A stretch of 8,472 nt of DNA from Pseudomonas sp. (GTDB lineage Bacteria > Pseudomonadota > Gammaproteobacteria > Pseudomonadales > Pseudomonadaceae). Shown here in pieces: positions 1 through 6,414 of this stretch (positions are counted from its first letter, which is position 1; each line of letters starts with the position of its first letter). The notes under the pieces were generated by a model. That model saw only the letters and a list, made by a program, of their open reading frames with translations. It did no database searches and had not been told where the DNA came from. The DNA is taken from positions 1-8,472 of the forward strand of contig NZ_JASLAW010000105.1 of NCBI RefSeq assembly GCF_030147005.1, written 5' to 3'. The translations under genes and the position numbers were made by a program.

Positions 1-86
1 CCTTTAACAAACTGCTCGATCAGTTCTTGGGGGATCGAGGGTAACTCCCTCGCTGCTGCATTGGCGGGCTTCTTTTTTGTCGGCAT
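1..86 (-). CDS. IS256-family transposase, N-terminal fragment (cut by window edge)
   Basis: Reading the minus strand from the ATG at 86-84 gives 28 codons that stay open to the window edge. The peptide starts MPTKKKPANAAARELPSIPQ and continues with ELIEQFVKG, which matches the usual start of IS256-family (DDE, 'mutator-like') transposases of Pseudomonas: a lysine-rich start, then an E/R-L-P-S-I-P-x-E-L-I-x-Q-F-V segment. A good ribosome site (GAGGT, 6 nt before the ATG) supports the start. Catalytic residues lie outside the window, so whether the enzyme is intact cannot be judged. The family call comes from remembered N-terminal similarity and is supported by the adjacent IS-like end. It is too short to appear as a long ORF. 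Confidence 0.8.
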   Translation of the reverse strand, partial: MPTKKKPANAAARELPSIPQELIEQFVK

Positions 87-110
87 ACATGCACCTCTAG
101 CTACATGTTA

Positions 111-139
111 TGCCCGAACACAAAATTTCTGACAGTCTC
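111..139 (-). repeat. Probable terminal inverted repeat of the IS
   Basis: On the minus strand the element would begin GAGACTGTCAGAAATTTTGT and continue to position 111. The G-rich GACTGT opening followed by an A/T tract is typical of IS256-family ends found next to transposases of this type. The partner repeat at the other end of the element is outside the window, so the inverted-repeat status is inferred. Confidence 0.6.
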
Positions 140-156
140 GCCAGCTCCCGCATTCG
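140..156 (-). repeat. Truncated REP sequence next to the IS end
   Basis: On the minus strand this reads AATGCGGGAGCTGGC and then stops at the IS boundary. It differs by one base from the common Pseudomonas REP head AATGTGGGAGCTGGC, whose next bases (TTGCC...) are missing here. The simplest reading is that the IS landed inside this REP. The stretch is short and the consensus is from memory, so the call is tentative. Confidence 0.4.
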
Positions 157-186
157 ATCACCTTTTCCTCAGACAACCCGGTTAAC

Positions 187-214
187 TGTGGAGGCAGGGC
201 CTGCCCGCGATGGG
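187..214 (+). repeat. REP-like palindromic sequence
   Basis: The segment starts with TGTGG, contains the perfect 13-base palindrome GGCAGGGCCTGCC (193-205) and continues CGCGATGGGGC. Head, hairpin and GATGGGGC tail parallel the REP at the right edge of this window (8379-8402, then GATGGGGC), which is an internal check. REPs are short extragenic palindromes abundant in P. fluorescens, mobilised in trans by RAYT transposases. It lies just downstream of the LysR gene. Confidence 0.5.
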
Positions 215-235
215 GCCGGTGCAGGCAGTCCATGA

Positions 236-1132
236 TCACCCGCTGTACTCCGGCCGCTCCGCCAATCCTTCCTTCAAGAAATCCACCAACTTCCTGACCT
301 TCGGCGATAAGTGCCGCTGCTGCGGATACAACGCCCACACGGCCGTATTCGGCGGCTGGTGCGCCTCCAGCAACGACACCAGCGCGCCACTGTGCAAATG
401 CTCCAGCACGTAATAGTCCGGCAACTGGCACAGCCCCATGCCTTGCAGCGCGGCATCCAGCACCGCCTGGCCACTGTTGCAGCGCCAATTGCCCTGCACG
501 CGCTGGGAAAACTCGCGTCCGTCCTGGGCCAGTTGCCAGATATCCGAACTGCCGATCAGGCAATTATGCCGACTCAACTCCGACAAGCTGTGTGGCCGAC
601 CATACCGGGCGAGGTAGGAGGGTGACGCACACAAATACATGCGTCGCGCAGCCAGGCGGCTGGCAACCATGCGCGAGTCTTGCAGGCGCCCGAGGCGAAT
701 CGCCAGGTCCAGGCCTTCGTGCACCAGGTCCAACTGGCGGTTGCTCAGTTCGATATCGACCCGCAACTGCGGATAAAGCGCCATGAACCCTGTTACCAGC
801 GGCACGATAAAGCGTTCGCCATAGGCCACGGCACAGGTCATGCGCAACATGCCCTTGGGTTCACTGGCCAGATCGCCCACCGCACGCAGGGCTTCTTCGC
901 GACCGTCCTGCAAGCGTTGGCAGTGTTGCAGAAAGGTCTGACCCGCTTCGGTCAGCGTGACCTTGCGTGTGCTGCGATACAACAAGCGTGTTTGCAGCCG
1001 TTCTTCCAGGCGTGCCACTTGGCGGCTGATATGGGACGACGATACCCCCAGGCGTTCGGCCGCCGCGGTGAATTGGCTGCATTCGGCCACGGCGACGAAC
1101 TCATCGATGCCTTCCCAGCGGTTCTCCAACAT
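236..1132 (-). CDS. gfnR: LysR-type regulator of formaldehyde detoxification (probable GfnR)
   Basis: A complete 298-residue protein of standard LysR length. Residues about 8-66 form the winged helix-turn-helix (FVAVAECSQFTAAAERLGVS, then SSHISRQVARLEERL), and residues about 90-290 form the effector-binding domain. The start at 1132 is preceded by AGGGA at 8 nt, and the stop is TGA at 238-236. The gene is divergent from adhC-fghA, the usual position of a LysR activator relative to its targets. In P. aeruginosa the equivalent gene beside adhC and fghA (PA3630) is, as I recall, named gfnR for glutathione-dependent formaldehyde neutralisation. The regulator class is clear. The symbol rests on synteny and memory. 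Its probable role is activation of the neighbouring operon in response to formaldehyde or an adduct. The gene looks intact despite the nearby IS. Confidence 0.85.
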   Translation of the reverse strand: MLENRWEGIDEFVAVAECSQFTAAAERLGVSSSHISRQVARLEERLQTRLLYRSTRKVTLTEAGQTFLQHCQRLQDGREEALRAVGDLASEPKGMLRMTCAVAYGERFIVPLVTGFMALYPQLRVDIELSNRQLDLVHEGLDLAIRLGRLQDSRMVASRLAARRMYLCASPSYLARYGRPHSLSELSRHNCLIGSSDIWQLAQDGREFSQRVQGNWRCNSGQAVLDAALQGMGLCQLPDYYVLEHLHSGALVSLLEAHQPPNTAVWALYPQQRHLSPKVRKLVDFLKEGLAERPEYSG

Positions 1133-1240
1133 GGTTATTGTCCCTGTACAGCAATAATGTTTTGCTTTTGTTTGGATTATTAATCAAGGAGCCATGTTTT
1201 ACACTCATCCAATCATTTTTTACTCCCTGGAGAAACTCGG
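1133..1240. promoter_or_regulatory. Divergent control region between gfnR and adhC
   Basis: This 108-bp gap is distinctly AT-rich compared with the flanking genes and must hold the promoters of both units. It contains the inverted repeat at 1175-1185 and a -10-like TACACT at 1200-1205 facing adhC (4 of 6 consensus bases) with no convincing -35, as is common for activator-dependent promoters. The adhC ribosome site GGAG lies 8 nt before its ATG. No transcription start can be fixed by eye. Confidence 0.55.
1175..1185. promoter_or_regulatory. Inverted repeat, candidate LysR-regulator operator
   Basis: GATTA-T-TAATC is a perfect 5-bp inverted repeat with one central base, in the middle of the divergent gap and about 55 bp before adhC. 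LysR-type proteins bind short AT-rich dyads upstream of the divergent target gene. The dyad does not exactly fit the classical T-N11-A rule, so assignment to GfnR is inference from position and symmetry. Confidence 0.35.
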
Positions 1241-2353
1241 ATGATCAAGTCCCGTGCCGCCGTAGCCTTCGAAGCCAATAAACCCCTTGAGATTGTGGAA
1301 GTCGATGTCGCCATGCCCAAGGCTGGCGAAGTGCTGCTGCGCGTGGTCGCGTCCGGCGTATGCCATACCGACGCCTACACGCTGTCGGGTGCAGACCCGG
1401 AAGGTATCTTCCCTTCGATCCTGGGTCATGAAGGCGGTGCAGTGGTTGAGGCCATTGGCGAGGGCGTGACCTCTGTTGCCGTCGGCGACCATGTCATCCC
1501 GCTGTACACCCCGGAATGCGGCAAGTGCAAATTCTGCCTGTCGGGCAAGACCAACCTGTGTCAGGCCATTCGCTCCACCCAGGGCAAAGGTTTGATGCCT
1601 GACGGCACCACGCGCTTCTCCTACAAAGGCCAGTCGATTTTCCACTACATGGGTACCTCGACGTTCTCCGAGTACACCGTGTTGCCGGAAATCTCTGTCG
1701 CCAAGATTTCTAAGGAAGCGCCGCTGGAAAAGGTTTGCCTGCTGGGGTGTGGCGTTACTACCGGTATCGGCGCGGTGCTCAACACCGCCAAGGTCAAGCC
1801 GGGTGATACCGTGGCCATCTTCGGTTTGGGCGGCATCGGCCTCTCGGCGGTGATCGGCGCGGTGAAAGCCAAGGCGGGGCGCATTATTGCCATCGACATC
1901 AACCCGGCCAAATTCGAAATCGCCAAGCAACTGGGCGCTACCGACTGCATCAACCCGAAAGACTATGACCGCCCGATCCAGGACGTGATTGTCGATTTGA
2001 CCGATGGTGGCGTGGACTTTTCCTTCGAGTGCATCGGCAATGTGCAACTGATGCGTGCGGCCCTTGAGTGCTGCCATAAAGGTTGGGGCGAGTCGGTGAT
2101 CATCGGCGTGGCCGGTGCCGGCCAGGAAATCGCCACCCGTCCATTCCAGCTGGTGACCGGCCGCGTCTGGCGCGGGTCTGCATTTGGCGGCGTGCGCGGG
2201 CGCACGGAATTGCCAAGCTACGTGGAAATGGCCCAGACCGGCGAGATCCCGCTGGACACTTTCATCACCCACACCATGGGCCTGGAAGACATCAACAAAG
2301 CGTTTGACCTGATGCATGAAGGCAAGAGCATTCGTACCGTCATCCACTTCTGA
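1241..2353 (+). CDS. adhC: S-(hydroxymethyl)glutathione dehydrogenase / class III alcohol dehydrogenase
   Basis: A 370-residue zinc-dependent, medium-chain dehydrogenase of full length. It oxidises S-hydroxymethylglutathione to S-formylglutathione with NAD+, the first enzymatic step of glutathione-linked formaldehyde removal in the cytoplasm. Visible features are the catalytic zinc ligands C41 (GVCHTD), H63 (GHEGG) and C170 (GCGVTTG), the structural zinc cysteines C93, C96, C99 and C107, the Rossmann loop GLGGIG at 195-200, and D219 as the NAD-selecting acidic residue. Class III enzymes also reduce S-nitrosoglutathione, so a role in nitrosative stress is possible. The start is supported by GGAG at 8 nt. 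fghA follows after 8 nt, so the two are surely co-transcribed. The name frmA is equally used. Confidence 0.97.
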   Translation: MIKSRAAVAFEANKPLEIVEVDVAMPKAGEVLLRVVASGVCHTDAYTLSGADPEGIFPSILGHEGGAVVEAIGEGVTSVAVGDHVIPLYTPECGKCKFCLSGKTNLCQAIRSTQGKGLMPDGTTRFSYKGQSIFHYMGTSTFSEYTVLPEISVAKISKEAPLEKVCLLGCGVTTGIGAVLNTAKVKPGDTVAIFGLGGIGLSAVIGAVKAKAGRIIAIDINPAKFEIAKQLGATDCINPKDYDRPIQDVIVDLTDGGVDFSFECIGNVQLMRAALECCHKGWGESVIIGVAGAGQEIATRPFQLVTGRVWRGSAFGGVRGRTELPSYVEMAQTGEIPLDTFITHTMGLEDINKAFDLMHEGKSIRTVIHF

Positions 2354-2361
2354 GGTGGGCC

Positions 2362-3207
2362 ATGAGTCTGGAAAATCTGTCATGCCAGAAAAGCTTCGGC
2401 GGCTGGCATAAACGCTATAAGCATCACTCCGATGTGCTTGATTGCGACATGACCTTCGCGGTCTACCTGCCGCCGCAAGCGGAGCAGGGCGGCAAGCTGC
2501 CGGTGCTGTACTGGCTGTCCGGCTTGACCTGCACCGATGAGAACTTCATGCAAAAGGCCGGCGCCCATCGCTTGGCCGCCGAGCTGGGCTTGATCATCGT
2601 GGCGCCGGATACCAGCCCGCGTGGCCCCAGTGTGCCCGACGACCCGGACAGCGCCTGGGACTTCGGCCTGGGGGCCGGTTTCTATTTGAATGCCACCCAG
2701 GAACCCTGGGCCAAGCATTATCGGATGCATGACTACGTGGTGCAGGAATTGCCGGCGTTGGTGGAAGCGCATTTCCCGGCTTCGGACAAGCGGGGCATCA
2801 GCGGCCACTCGATGGGCGGTCATGGTGCGTTGGTCTGCGCGCTGCGCAACCCTGGGCGTTACCTGTCCGTGTCGGCATTTTCGCCGATCAACAATCCGAT
2901 GGATTGCCCGTGGGGGCAGAAAGCTTTCACCCGTTACCTGGGAGAAGAGCGCTCGAAGTGGCGTGAATGGGACGCCAGCGTGCTGATCAGCGAAGCCTCG
3001 GAGCAGTTGCCGCTGTTGGTGGACCAGGGCGATCGCGACGATTTCCTCGCCGTGCAGCTCAAGCCCGAGGCTCTGCAGCAAGCGGCCAAGGCGGCCGGTC
3101 ATGCGCTGGAACTGCGGATGCAACCGGGCTACGACCACAGCTACTTCTTTATCGCCAGCTTCATCGACGACCATTTGCGCCATCATGGTCGCGCTTTGCT
3201 CGGTTAA
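2362..3207 (+). CDS. fghA: S-formylglutathione hydrolase
   Basis: A 281-residue esterase-D-type alpha/beta hydrolase that splits S-formylglutathione into formate and glutathione, the step after AdhC. The nucleophile elbow GHSMGG places Ser150. The acid is Asp226 or Asp227 (DQGDRDD), and the base is His259 (GYDHSY), giving a complete triad with spacing like human esterase D. WLSGLTCTDENF (about residues 52-63) is a family signature. The gene starts 8 nt after adhC, with GAGGT just before its ATG, so it is a two-gene unit with adhC. A strong intrinsic terminator follows 24 nt after its stop. The length is normal and no defects are seen. Confidence 0.97.
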   Translation: MSLENLSCQKSFGGWHKRYKHHSDVLDCDMTFAVYLPPQAEQGGKLPVLYWLSGLTCTDENFMQKAGAHRLAAELGLIIVAPDTSPRGPSVPDDPDSAWDFGLGAGFYLNATQEPWAKHYRMHDYVVQELPALVEAHFPASDKRGISGHSMGGHGALVCALRNPGRYLSVSAFSPINNPMDCPWGQKAFTRYLGEERSKWREWDASVLISEASEQLPLLVDQGDRDDFLAVQLKPEALQQAAKAAGHALELRMQPGYDHSYFFIASFIDDHLRHHGRALLG

Positions 3208-3224
3208 TGTGAGGCAAAAGTAGG

Positions 3225-3230
3225 TAGAAT
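3225..3230 (+). promoter_or_regulatory. Candidate -10 element for ispF operon
   Basis: TAGAAT matches the sigma-70 -10 consensus at 5 of 6 bases. It lies 31 nt before the ispF ATG and directly before the terminator hairpin. No good -35 is found at 16-18 bp. If used, transcription would start about 3237-3239, leaving out most of the hairpin's 5' arm. Tentative. Confidence 0.35.
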
Positions 3231-3231
3231 C

Positions 3232-3261
3232 ACGCCCTGAATTAAATCGGGGCGTTTTTTT
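3232..3261 (+). terminator. Intrinsic terminator of adhC-fghA, abutting the ispF start codon
   Basis: A 9-bp stem (ACGCCCTGA at 3232-3240 with TCGGGGCGT at 3247-3255, one G-T wobble) closes a 6-nt loop ATTAAA and runs into seven T residues (3255-3261). This is a textbook rho-independent terminator. The ATG of ispF begins at 3262, immediately after the T-run, and the GGGGCG in the 3' arm is the only purine-rich candidate ribosome site for ispF. Confidence 0.85.
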
Positions 3262-3735
3262 ATGCGTATTGGCCACGGCTACGATGTGCACCGTTTCGCT
3301 GAAGGCGATTTCATCACTTTGGGCGGCGTGCGTATCGCGCACCACCATGGGCTGCTGGCTCATTCCGACGGCGACGTTGTCTTGCACGCCTTGAGCGATG
3401 CGTTGCTCGGCGCAGCGGCGCTGGGTGATATCGGCAAGCACTTTCCGGACACCGACCCAACCTTCAAAGGCGCGGACAGTCGTGTACTGCTGCGCCACGT
3501 CGTCGGCTTGATCCATGCCAAGGGCTGGAAGGTCGGCAACGTCGATAACACCATCGTGGCCCAGGCGCCAAAAATGGCCCCGCACATCGAGTCGATGCGT
3601 GCCCTGATTGCCGCAGACCTGCAAATAGAATTGGACCAAGTGAACGTGAAAGCCACCACCACCGAAAAGCTCGGGTTTACCGGTCGTGAAGAGGGCATCG
3701 CCGTGCACTCCGTCGCCTTGTTGCTGCGCGCATGA
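3262..3735 (+). CDS. ispF: 2-C-methyl-D-erythritol 2,4-cyclodiphosphate synthase
   Basis: A 157-residue enzyme of normal length (E. coli IspF 159). It cyclises CDP-methylerythritol 2-phosphate to methylerythritol cyclodiphosphate with release of CMP, in the MEP pathway to isoprenoids; family members are trimers with a zinc ion per active site. The metal ligands D8 and H10 (GYDVHRF) and H42 (HSDGDVVLHALSDALLG) sit at the E. coli positions, and the KATTTEKLGF segment near residue 133 is the nucleotide-binding signature. The start is fixed by the conserved MRIGHGYDVH opening. Its ribosome site overlaps the upstream terminator. It opens a tightly packed operon, overlapping truD by 4 nt (ATGA). 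Confidence 0.97.
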   Translation: MRIGHGYDVHRFAEGDFITLGGVRIAHHHGLLAHSDGDVVLHALSDALLGAAALGDIGKHFPDTDPTFKGADSRVLLRHVVGLIHAKGWKVGNVDNTIVAQAPKMAPHIESMRALIAADLQIELDQVNVKATTTEKLGFTGREEGIAVHSVALLLRA

Positions 3736-4790
3736 ATGAATTTGAATTGCTCGGCCCGCGTGCCTACGGCGAGGCCTTGGGCAGCGCGGTCCTGAAGGCT
3801 ACTGCTGAAGATTTCCAGGTAGACGAAGTGCTCGACATCCCCCTGACCGGCGAGGGCGAGCACCTGTGGTTGTGGGTGGAGAAGCGCGGCCTGAATACCG
3901 AGGAAGCGGCGCGGCGTATCGCCAAGGCGGCTGGCGTGCCGTTGCGCACCGTCAGCTATGCCGGGCTCAAGGATCGCCAGGCGTTGACCCGTCAATGGTT
4001 CAGCGTGCAATTGCCCGGCAAGGCCGACCCGGACATGAGTGCCGCCGAGAACGACACCCTCAAGATCCTGAAAACCGCGCGGCACAAGCGCAAGCTGCAG
4101 CGCGGTGCGCATGCGGCCAACGGCTTTACCTTGCGCCTGACCCAGTTGACCGGCGATACCGCCGCCATCGATGCGCGTTTGCGACTGATTGCCCAGCACG
4201 GCCTTCCCAACTATTTCGGCACCCAGCGTTTCGGCCATAACGGCGGCAATGTCGTCGACGCCCGCGACTGGGCGGCTCGCAAGGCCTTGCCGGAACAGCG
4301 CAATGTGCGTTCGCGGCTGCTGTCCACGGCCCGTAGCTTTCTGTTCAACAAAGTGTTGGCGGCGCGCGTCGCTGACGGCTCCTGGCAGCGTGCCCAAGTC
4401 GGCGACCTGCTGGCCTTCACCGACAGCCGCAGTTTTTTCCCCGCCGGGGAGGCTGAATGCAGCGATCCGCGCCTCGCGATTCTGGACCTGCATCCCACCG
4501 GCCCGCAGTGGGGTGAGGGCGACTCACCGGCCAAAGGTCTTACCTATGAATTGGAGCAATCCGTCGCTGCCGCAGAAGCTGACCTACGTGATTGGCTGGT
4601 GAATGCGGGTATGAGCCAAGAACGTCGCATTCTGCGACTGCCCATTGGCGGGTTGACGTGGCATTATCCCGGGCCTGACATTCTGCAATTGGAATTCGTC
4701 CTGCCGGCCGGATGCTTCGCCACTGTATTGGTGCGCGAGCTTTTTGATCTGGTGCCGGTGGGGCCGACGGACAACCCATGCGTATTCTGA
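3732..4790 (+). CDS. truD: tRNA pseudouridine(13) synthase TruD
   Basis: A 352-residue pseudouridine synthase of the TruD family (E. coli 349). It isomerises uridine 13 of tRNA-Glu. The catalytic aspartate is D81 in YAGLKDRQALTRQW, aligning with E. coli D80. The NYFGTQRFGHNGGN motif and the C-terminal L-P-I-G and LVRELFDLVP segments are also typical. The insertion domain is present, so the protein looks complete. The ATG overlaps the ispF stop as ATGA, and the 3' end overlaps surE by 13 nt, so translation of the three is probably coupled. No separate promoter is seen. The ispF-truD-surE-pcm arrangement is widely conserved in gammaproteobacteria. Confidence 0.97.
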   Translation: MNEFELLGPRAYGEALGSAVLKATAEDFQVDEVLDIPLTGEGEHLWLWVEKRGLNTEEAARRIAKAAGVPLRTVSYAGLKDRQALTRQWFSVQLPGKADPDMSAAENDTLKILKTARHKRKLQRGAHAANGFTLRLTQLTGDTAAIDARLRLIAQHGLPNYFGTQRFGHNGGNVVDARDWAARKALPEQRNVRSRLLSTARSFLFNKVLAARVADGSWQRAQVGDLLAFTDSRSFFPAGEAECSDPRLAILDLHPTGPQWGEGDSPAKGLTYELEQSVAAAEADLRDWLVNAGMSQERRILRLPIGGLTWHYPGPDILQLEFVLPAGCFATVLVRELFDLVPVGPTDNPCVF

Positions 4791-5527
4791 TATCAAACGA
4801 TGACGGTGCCACCGCACCCGGTCTCGCCGCGCTTCATGCTGCGCTGGCGGACTACGCCGAATGCGTGGTGGTTGCCCCCGACCACGACAGGAGCGGCGCC
4901 AGCAGTTCGCTGACGCTTGATCGTCCGTTGCACCCGCAGCGCCTGGCCAATGGCTTTATCAGCGTGAACGGCACCCCCACCGACTGCGTGCACCTGGCGA
5001 TCAACAGCTTGCTGGAGCACGCGCCGGACCTGGTGGTTTCGGGCATCAACCTGGGCGCGAACCTGGGCGATGATGTGCTGTATTCCGGCACCGTCGCGGC
5101 CGCCCTTGAAGGGCGCTTTCTCGGTCGGACCGGGTTTGCCTTTTCCTTCGCCTCACGGCAACTGGATAACTTGGCGACAGCGGCGTATTACGCGCGCATG
5201 TTTGTGGAGGCGCACGGTTCCCTGGACCTGCCGCCGCGCACAGTGCTTAACGTCAATATCCCCAACCTGCCTCTGGATCATATTCGCGGTATCCAGCTGA
5301 CGCGGCTGGGGCACCGTGCCCGTGCGGCGGCACCGTTGAAGGTGGTCGACCCGCGTGGCAAGGAAGGCTATTGGATCGCAGCGGCCGGCGACGCCGAGGA
5401 TGGTGGCGAGGGCACGGACTTTCATGCGGTGATGCAAGGTTATGTATCGATTACCCCGTTGCAATTCGATCGCACCTTCAGTGATGCCTTCAGTGGTCTT
5501 GATGGCTGGCTGGAGGGACTGCGCTGA
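4778..5527 (+). CDS. surE: 5'/3'-nucleotidase SurE (survival protein)
   Basis: A 249-residue SurE-family phosphatase. Family members dephosphorylate nucleoside monophosphates, and some remove terminal phosphates from short polyphosphate, with a divalent metal; the gene was named for stationary-phase survival in E. coli. The metal-site residues are D8 and D9 (MRILISNDDG), S39 (DRSGASSS) and N91 (SGINLGANLGDDVLYSGTV). The full-length conserved N-terminus fixes the start, which lies inside the truD 3' end (13-nt overlap). Its stop TGA shares one base with the pcm ATG. The position between truD and pcm and upstream of nlpD-rpoS is the usual one and fits a stress role. Confidence 0.97.
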   Translation: MRILISNDDGATAPGLAALHAALADYAECVVVAPDHDRSGASSSLTLDRPLHPQRLANGFISVNGTPTDCVHLAINSLLEHAPDLVVSGINLGANLGDDVLYSGTVAAALEGRFLGRTGFAFSFASRQLDNLATAAYYARMFVEAHGSLDLPPRTVLNVNIPNLPLDHIRGIQLTRLGHRARAAAPLKVVDPRGKEGYWIAAAGDAEDGGEGTDFHAVMQGYVSITPLQFDRTFSDAFSGLDGWLEGLR

Positions 5528-6204
5528 TGGCTCGTGAACAAGACGACCTGTTGCGCCGCGGCATCGGGATGACCTCCCAGCGCACCCGCGAGCGTTTGAT
5601 CCAGCGGTTGTACGAAGAAGGCTTGTCCAATGCGCAGGTGCTGGAAGTGATCCGGCGCACGCCTCGGCACCTGTTTGTCGACGAAGCCCTTGCGCACCGC
5701 GCCTACGAAGACACGGCGTTGCCGATCGGCCATAACCAGACTATCTCCCAGCCGTATATGGTCGCGCGCATGAGCGAACTGTTGCTGGCTGCGGGGCCGT
5801 TGGACAAGGTGCTGGAAATCGGTACCGGCTCCGGCTACCAGACGGCCGTGTTGTCGCAGCTGGTCGAACGAGTGTTCTCGGTTGAGCGCATCAAGGTGCT
5901 GCAGGATCGCGCCAAGGAGCGCCTGGTGGAGCTGAACCTGCGTAATGTGGTGTTTCGTTGGGGGGATGGCTGGGAAGGCTGGCCTGCATTGGCGCCCTAC
6001 AACGGCATCATTGTGACCGCGGTGGCCACCGATGTGCCCCAGGCGCTGCTGGATCAACTGGCTCCGGGCGGCCGGCTGGTCATCCCGGTGGGCTCCGGCG
6101 AAGTGCAACAATTGATGCTCATTATCCGAGAAGACGAAGGCTTTTCCCGTCATGTGCTGGGCGCTGTGCGGTTCGTGCCGTTGCTCAACGGCCCGCTGGC
6201 CTGA
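5527..6204 (+). CDS. pcm: Protein-L-isoaspartate O-methyltransferase
   Basis: A 225-residue SAM-dependent methyltransferase that methylates isoaspartyl residues in aged proteins, so they can return to normal aspartate. Visible are the conserved active-site segment GHNQTISQP (68-76) and SAM-binding motif I, VLEIGTGSGYQTA (95-107). The start at 5527 shares the A of the surE stop (TGATG) and has GGAGG about 10 nt upstream. A second in-frame ATG at 5569 (MTSQRTRERL) gives 211 residues, the length I recall for the P. aeruginosa protein, but its upstream ribosome site is poor. I prefer 5527. It is the last tightly coupled gene of the operon; a 210-bp gap precedes nlpD. Confidence 0.95.
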   Translation: MAREQDDLLRRGIGMTSQRTRERLIQRLYEEGLSNAQVLEVIRRTPRHLFVDEALAHRAYEDTALPIGHNQTISQPYMVARMSELLLAAGPLDKVLEIGTGSGYQTAVLSQLVERVFSVERIKVLQDRAKERLVELNLRNVVFRWGDGWEGWPALAPYNGIIVTAVATDVPQALLDQLAPGGRLVIPVGSGEVQQLMLIIREDEGFSRHVLGAVRFVPLLNGPLA

Positions 6205-6414
6205 TCATTTGTTTCCAGGCAGTGAATTCCATAGACGCGGATGTGTCTTACAGCGGGGTCTATAGATTCAACAGCGGTGGGGGCCGGAGTGGAGCATGAT
6301 GAATTTTTCGTTTCAGTCGTTGTGCCGGTGAAAAGCCAATGCCCAGTTATACTTGCGTCATATTTCAAGCCTGATACGGGCGTTAATGTTCAGCCACCAC
6401 AAAGGGAGCGGCGG
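6205..6414. other. Intergenic region pcm-nlpD with candidate nlpD promoter
   Basis: The 210-bp gap contains no recognisable gene. The reading frame of nlpD stays open upstream to 6241, but the extra 58 residues do not resemble NlpD. An inverted repeat, ATAGAC (6231-6236) with GTCTAT (6258-6263), spans 21 nt and lacks a T-run, so it is not a standard terminator. A -10-like TATACT lies at 6348-6353 without a clear -35. The ribosome site GGGAG at 6404-6408 belongs to nlpD. Confidence 0.5.
6348..6353 (+). promoter_or_regulatory. Candidate -10 element for nlpD
   Basis: TATACT matches the sigma-70 -10 at 5 of 6 positions and lies 61 nt before the nlpD GTG. No good -35 is found at 16-18 bp. A promoter between pcm and nlpD is expected, because nlpD-rpoS readthrough is known in related bacteria. 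Confidence 0.35.

Larger units (their letters stand above)
1..139 (-). mobile_element. IS256-family insertion sequence, 5' end only
   Basis: The element enters from the left edge and ends near 139. The transposase start lies about 50 bp inside this end, the usual layout for a compact IS. The outer boundary is inferred from the terminal repeat and may be off by 1-3 nt. IS256-family elements normally make an 8-9 bp target duplication; only one side is visible, so it cannot be checked here. The element sits 97 bp beyond the end of the LysR gene and does not interrupt it. Confidence 0.75.

Noticed and set aside
680..1183. Plus-strand ORF of 167 codons opposite gfnR
   Set aside because: It lies wholly opposite the LysR coding and regulatory region with no ribosome site or domain.
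1220..2383. Long minus-strand ORF of 387 codons opposite adhC
   Set aside because: It mirrors a clear, motif-complete adhC. Its composition (rich in His, Arg, Gln, Ala, Gly) is that of an antisense shadow in GC-rich DNA, with no recognisable domain.
2380..3708. Minus-strand ORF of 442 codons across fghA and ispF
   Set aside because: It spans two genuine genes and a terminator, lacks domain similarity and looks like an antisense shadow.
3360..4493. Minus-strand ORF of 377 codons across ispF and truD
   Set aside because: Antisense to two conserved genes with a shadow-like composition; no motif supports it.
6231..6263. ATAGAC...GTCTAT inverted repeat as a terminator after pcm
   Set aside because: The 21-nt loop, AT-rich 6-bp arms and missing T-run make an intrinsic terminator unlikely.
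6241..6414. 58-residue N-terminal extension of NlpD from ATG 6241
   Set aside because: The extension does not resemble NlpD, would bury the signal peptide, and the GTG at 6415 has a proper ribosome site.
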